A stretch of DNA of 5,243 nucleotides from Actinomycetota bacterium (lineage in GTDB: Bacteria; Actinomycetota; Actinomycetes; Nanopelagicales; Nanopelagicaceae), in contig WLNK01000066.1 of the NCBI GenBank assembly GCA_009699795.1, forward strand, positions 1 to 5,243. Reading direction: 5' to 3'. This document shows positions 4,599 to 5,243 of the stretch, in pieces. Within the stretch, counting starts at the first letter, position 1. The number at the start of each line of letters is the position of its first letter. Under the pieces are notes generated by a model that had not been told where the DNA came from, made no database searches, and saw only the letters and a list, made by a program, of their open reading frames with translations. The translations under genes and the position numbers were made by a program.

Positions 4599-5243
4599 AT
4601 GACAAGTTTGCAAACGCCACCAACAAATTCTTGGTGGAAAAAACAAGATGTTAAAAGGCTCTTAGTTCTAACCGTTATCTTCTCTGTAGTAATTGGATAC
4701 GTTGGATCAACGGTACAAACATGGGCTATGGGAACACCTGCATCTGAAACTATGCAGAATGTAATAAATCTAATTTCACTTTTTACCTGGGTCTCAGCCC
4801 CAGTTGCCGGTTTTGTTGCTGCCATTGCGGTTAGCGCGCTACTCGGCAAACATCATTACGGAGATAATCCGCCACCAGAAGCTGATCATGCGATATCAAA
4901 TTCACCTCGAGGAAATGCAGCGTGGATTGTTATTTCAGCGCTCCTTTGTCTTTTCGCACTTGTAGCTGGATTGATTGCGCTTCAAGAGGAAGACTCACAA
5001 ATTCTCAATAGCAATGCGATGAGAATTTCTGTCACTGGACAGCAATGGGTTTGGAACTTTGATTATCCAAATTCAAAGGGTGTTCGCAGTAACGTGTTGC
5101 ATCTTCCTGTTGACCAACCAGTTGTTTTTAACGTTACAAGCAAAGATGTAAAGCACTCATTCTGGATCGTGCAAATGGGTATCAAAGTTGATGCAAATCC
5201 AGGTGTCATAACACAGACAGCAGTAACACCAAACACAATTGGA
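4599..5243 (+). CDS. ctaC: Cytochrome c oxidase subunit II, 3' end outside the window
   Basis: The first 215 codons stay open to the window edge. Subunit II accepts electrons at its CuA centre and passes them to subunit I. Hydrophobic helices lie at about 21-37, 61-83 and 108-128, one more than the usual two. The extracytoplasmic cupredoxin domain starts near 140. It shows VTGQQWVWNFDYP (145-157), the aromatic patch used for electron entry, then KDVKHSFWIVQMGIKVDANPG (His186 is the first CuA ligand, in two pieces 182-191 and 192-202). The C-x3-C-x3-H-x2-M half of the CuA site should lie beyond the window. No lipobox is seen near the N-terminus. The ATG follows the cupredoxin stop by 4 nt, with an AAGGGA ribosome-binding sequence in the end of that gene, so the pair is cotranscribed. 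Confidence 0.93.
   Translation, partial: MTSLQTPPTNSWWKKQDVKRLLVLTVIFSVVIGYVGSTVQTWAMGTPASETMQNVINLISLFTWVSAPVAGFVAAIAVSALLGKHHYGDNPPPEADHAISNSPRGNAAWIVISALLCLFALVAGLIALQEEDSQILNSNAMRISVTGQQWVWNFDYPNSKGVRSNVLHLPVDQPVVFNVTSKDVKHSFWIVQMGIKVDANPGVITQTAVTPNTIG

Noticed and set aside
4333..4849. Two minus-strand open frames (97 and 99 codons) under the cupredoxin and ctaC genes
   Set aside because: Both overlap well-supported plus-strand genes with clear family motifs and show no recognisable domain of their own.

Overview
The window reads as chromosomal core DNA of a low-to-mid GC actinobacterium, most like the streamlined freshwater acI lineage (Nanopelagicales type). That assignment is an inference from four things: very tight packing, a caa3-type CtaG, tRNA genes without an encoded CCA end, and start codons that mostly lack Shine-Dalgarno sequences, one of which sits where a leaderless transcript would begin. 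I see no mobile element, CRISPR array, phage gene or broken gene.

Positions 1-335 (minus strand) hold tRNA-Glu(UUC) followed by tRNA-Asp(GUC). A good promoter lies in front of them and a strong intrinsic terminator behind. Positions 336-1472 (minus) encode a GT4-family glycosyltransferase of the retaining GT-B fold. It is divergent from a full-length Sua5-type threonylcarbamoyl-AMP synthase (1512-2477, plus). The 39-bp gap between the two contains an 18-bp near-perfect palindrome that overlaps candidate promoters for both. Sua5 is followed 37 nt later by tRNA-Lys(UUU), itself a substrate of the t6A37 modification that Sua5 initiates. This tRNA ends 2 nt from the stop codon of a convergent gene.

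Positions 2590-5243 form a respiratory oxidase locus arranged as two divergent units. On the minus strand are a CtaG-family oxidase assembly protein and a translationally coupled small protein with two membrane segments and no recognised function. On the plus strand are an exported or membrane-anchored cupredoxin-like protein and, 4 nt later, cytochrome c oxidase subunit II, which runs off the window end just after its first copper-ligand region. The remaining oxidase genes (subunits I, III and others) probably follow outside the window.

The 140-bp divergent control region (3675-3814) contains a perfect CRP/GlxR-type site, TGTGA-N6-TCACA. This suggests cAMP-linked control of the terminal oxidase. 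The two least conventional elements are the cupredoxin, which has a CuA-like C-x3-C pair without the usual downstream His, and the small membrane partner of CtaG.
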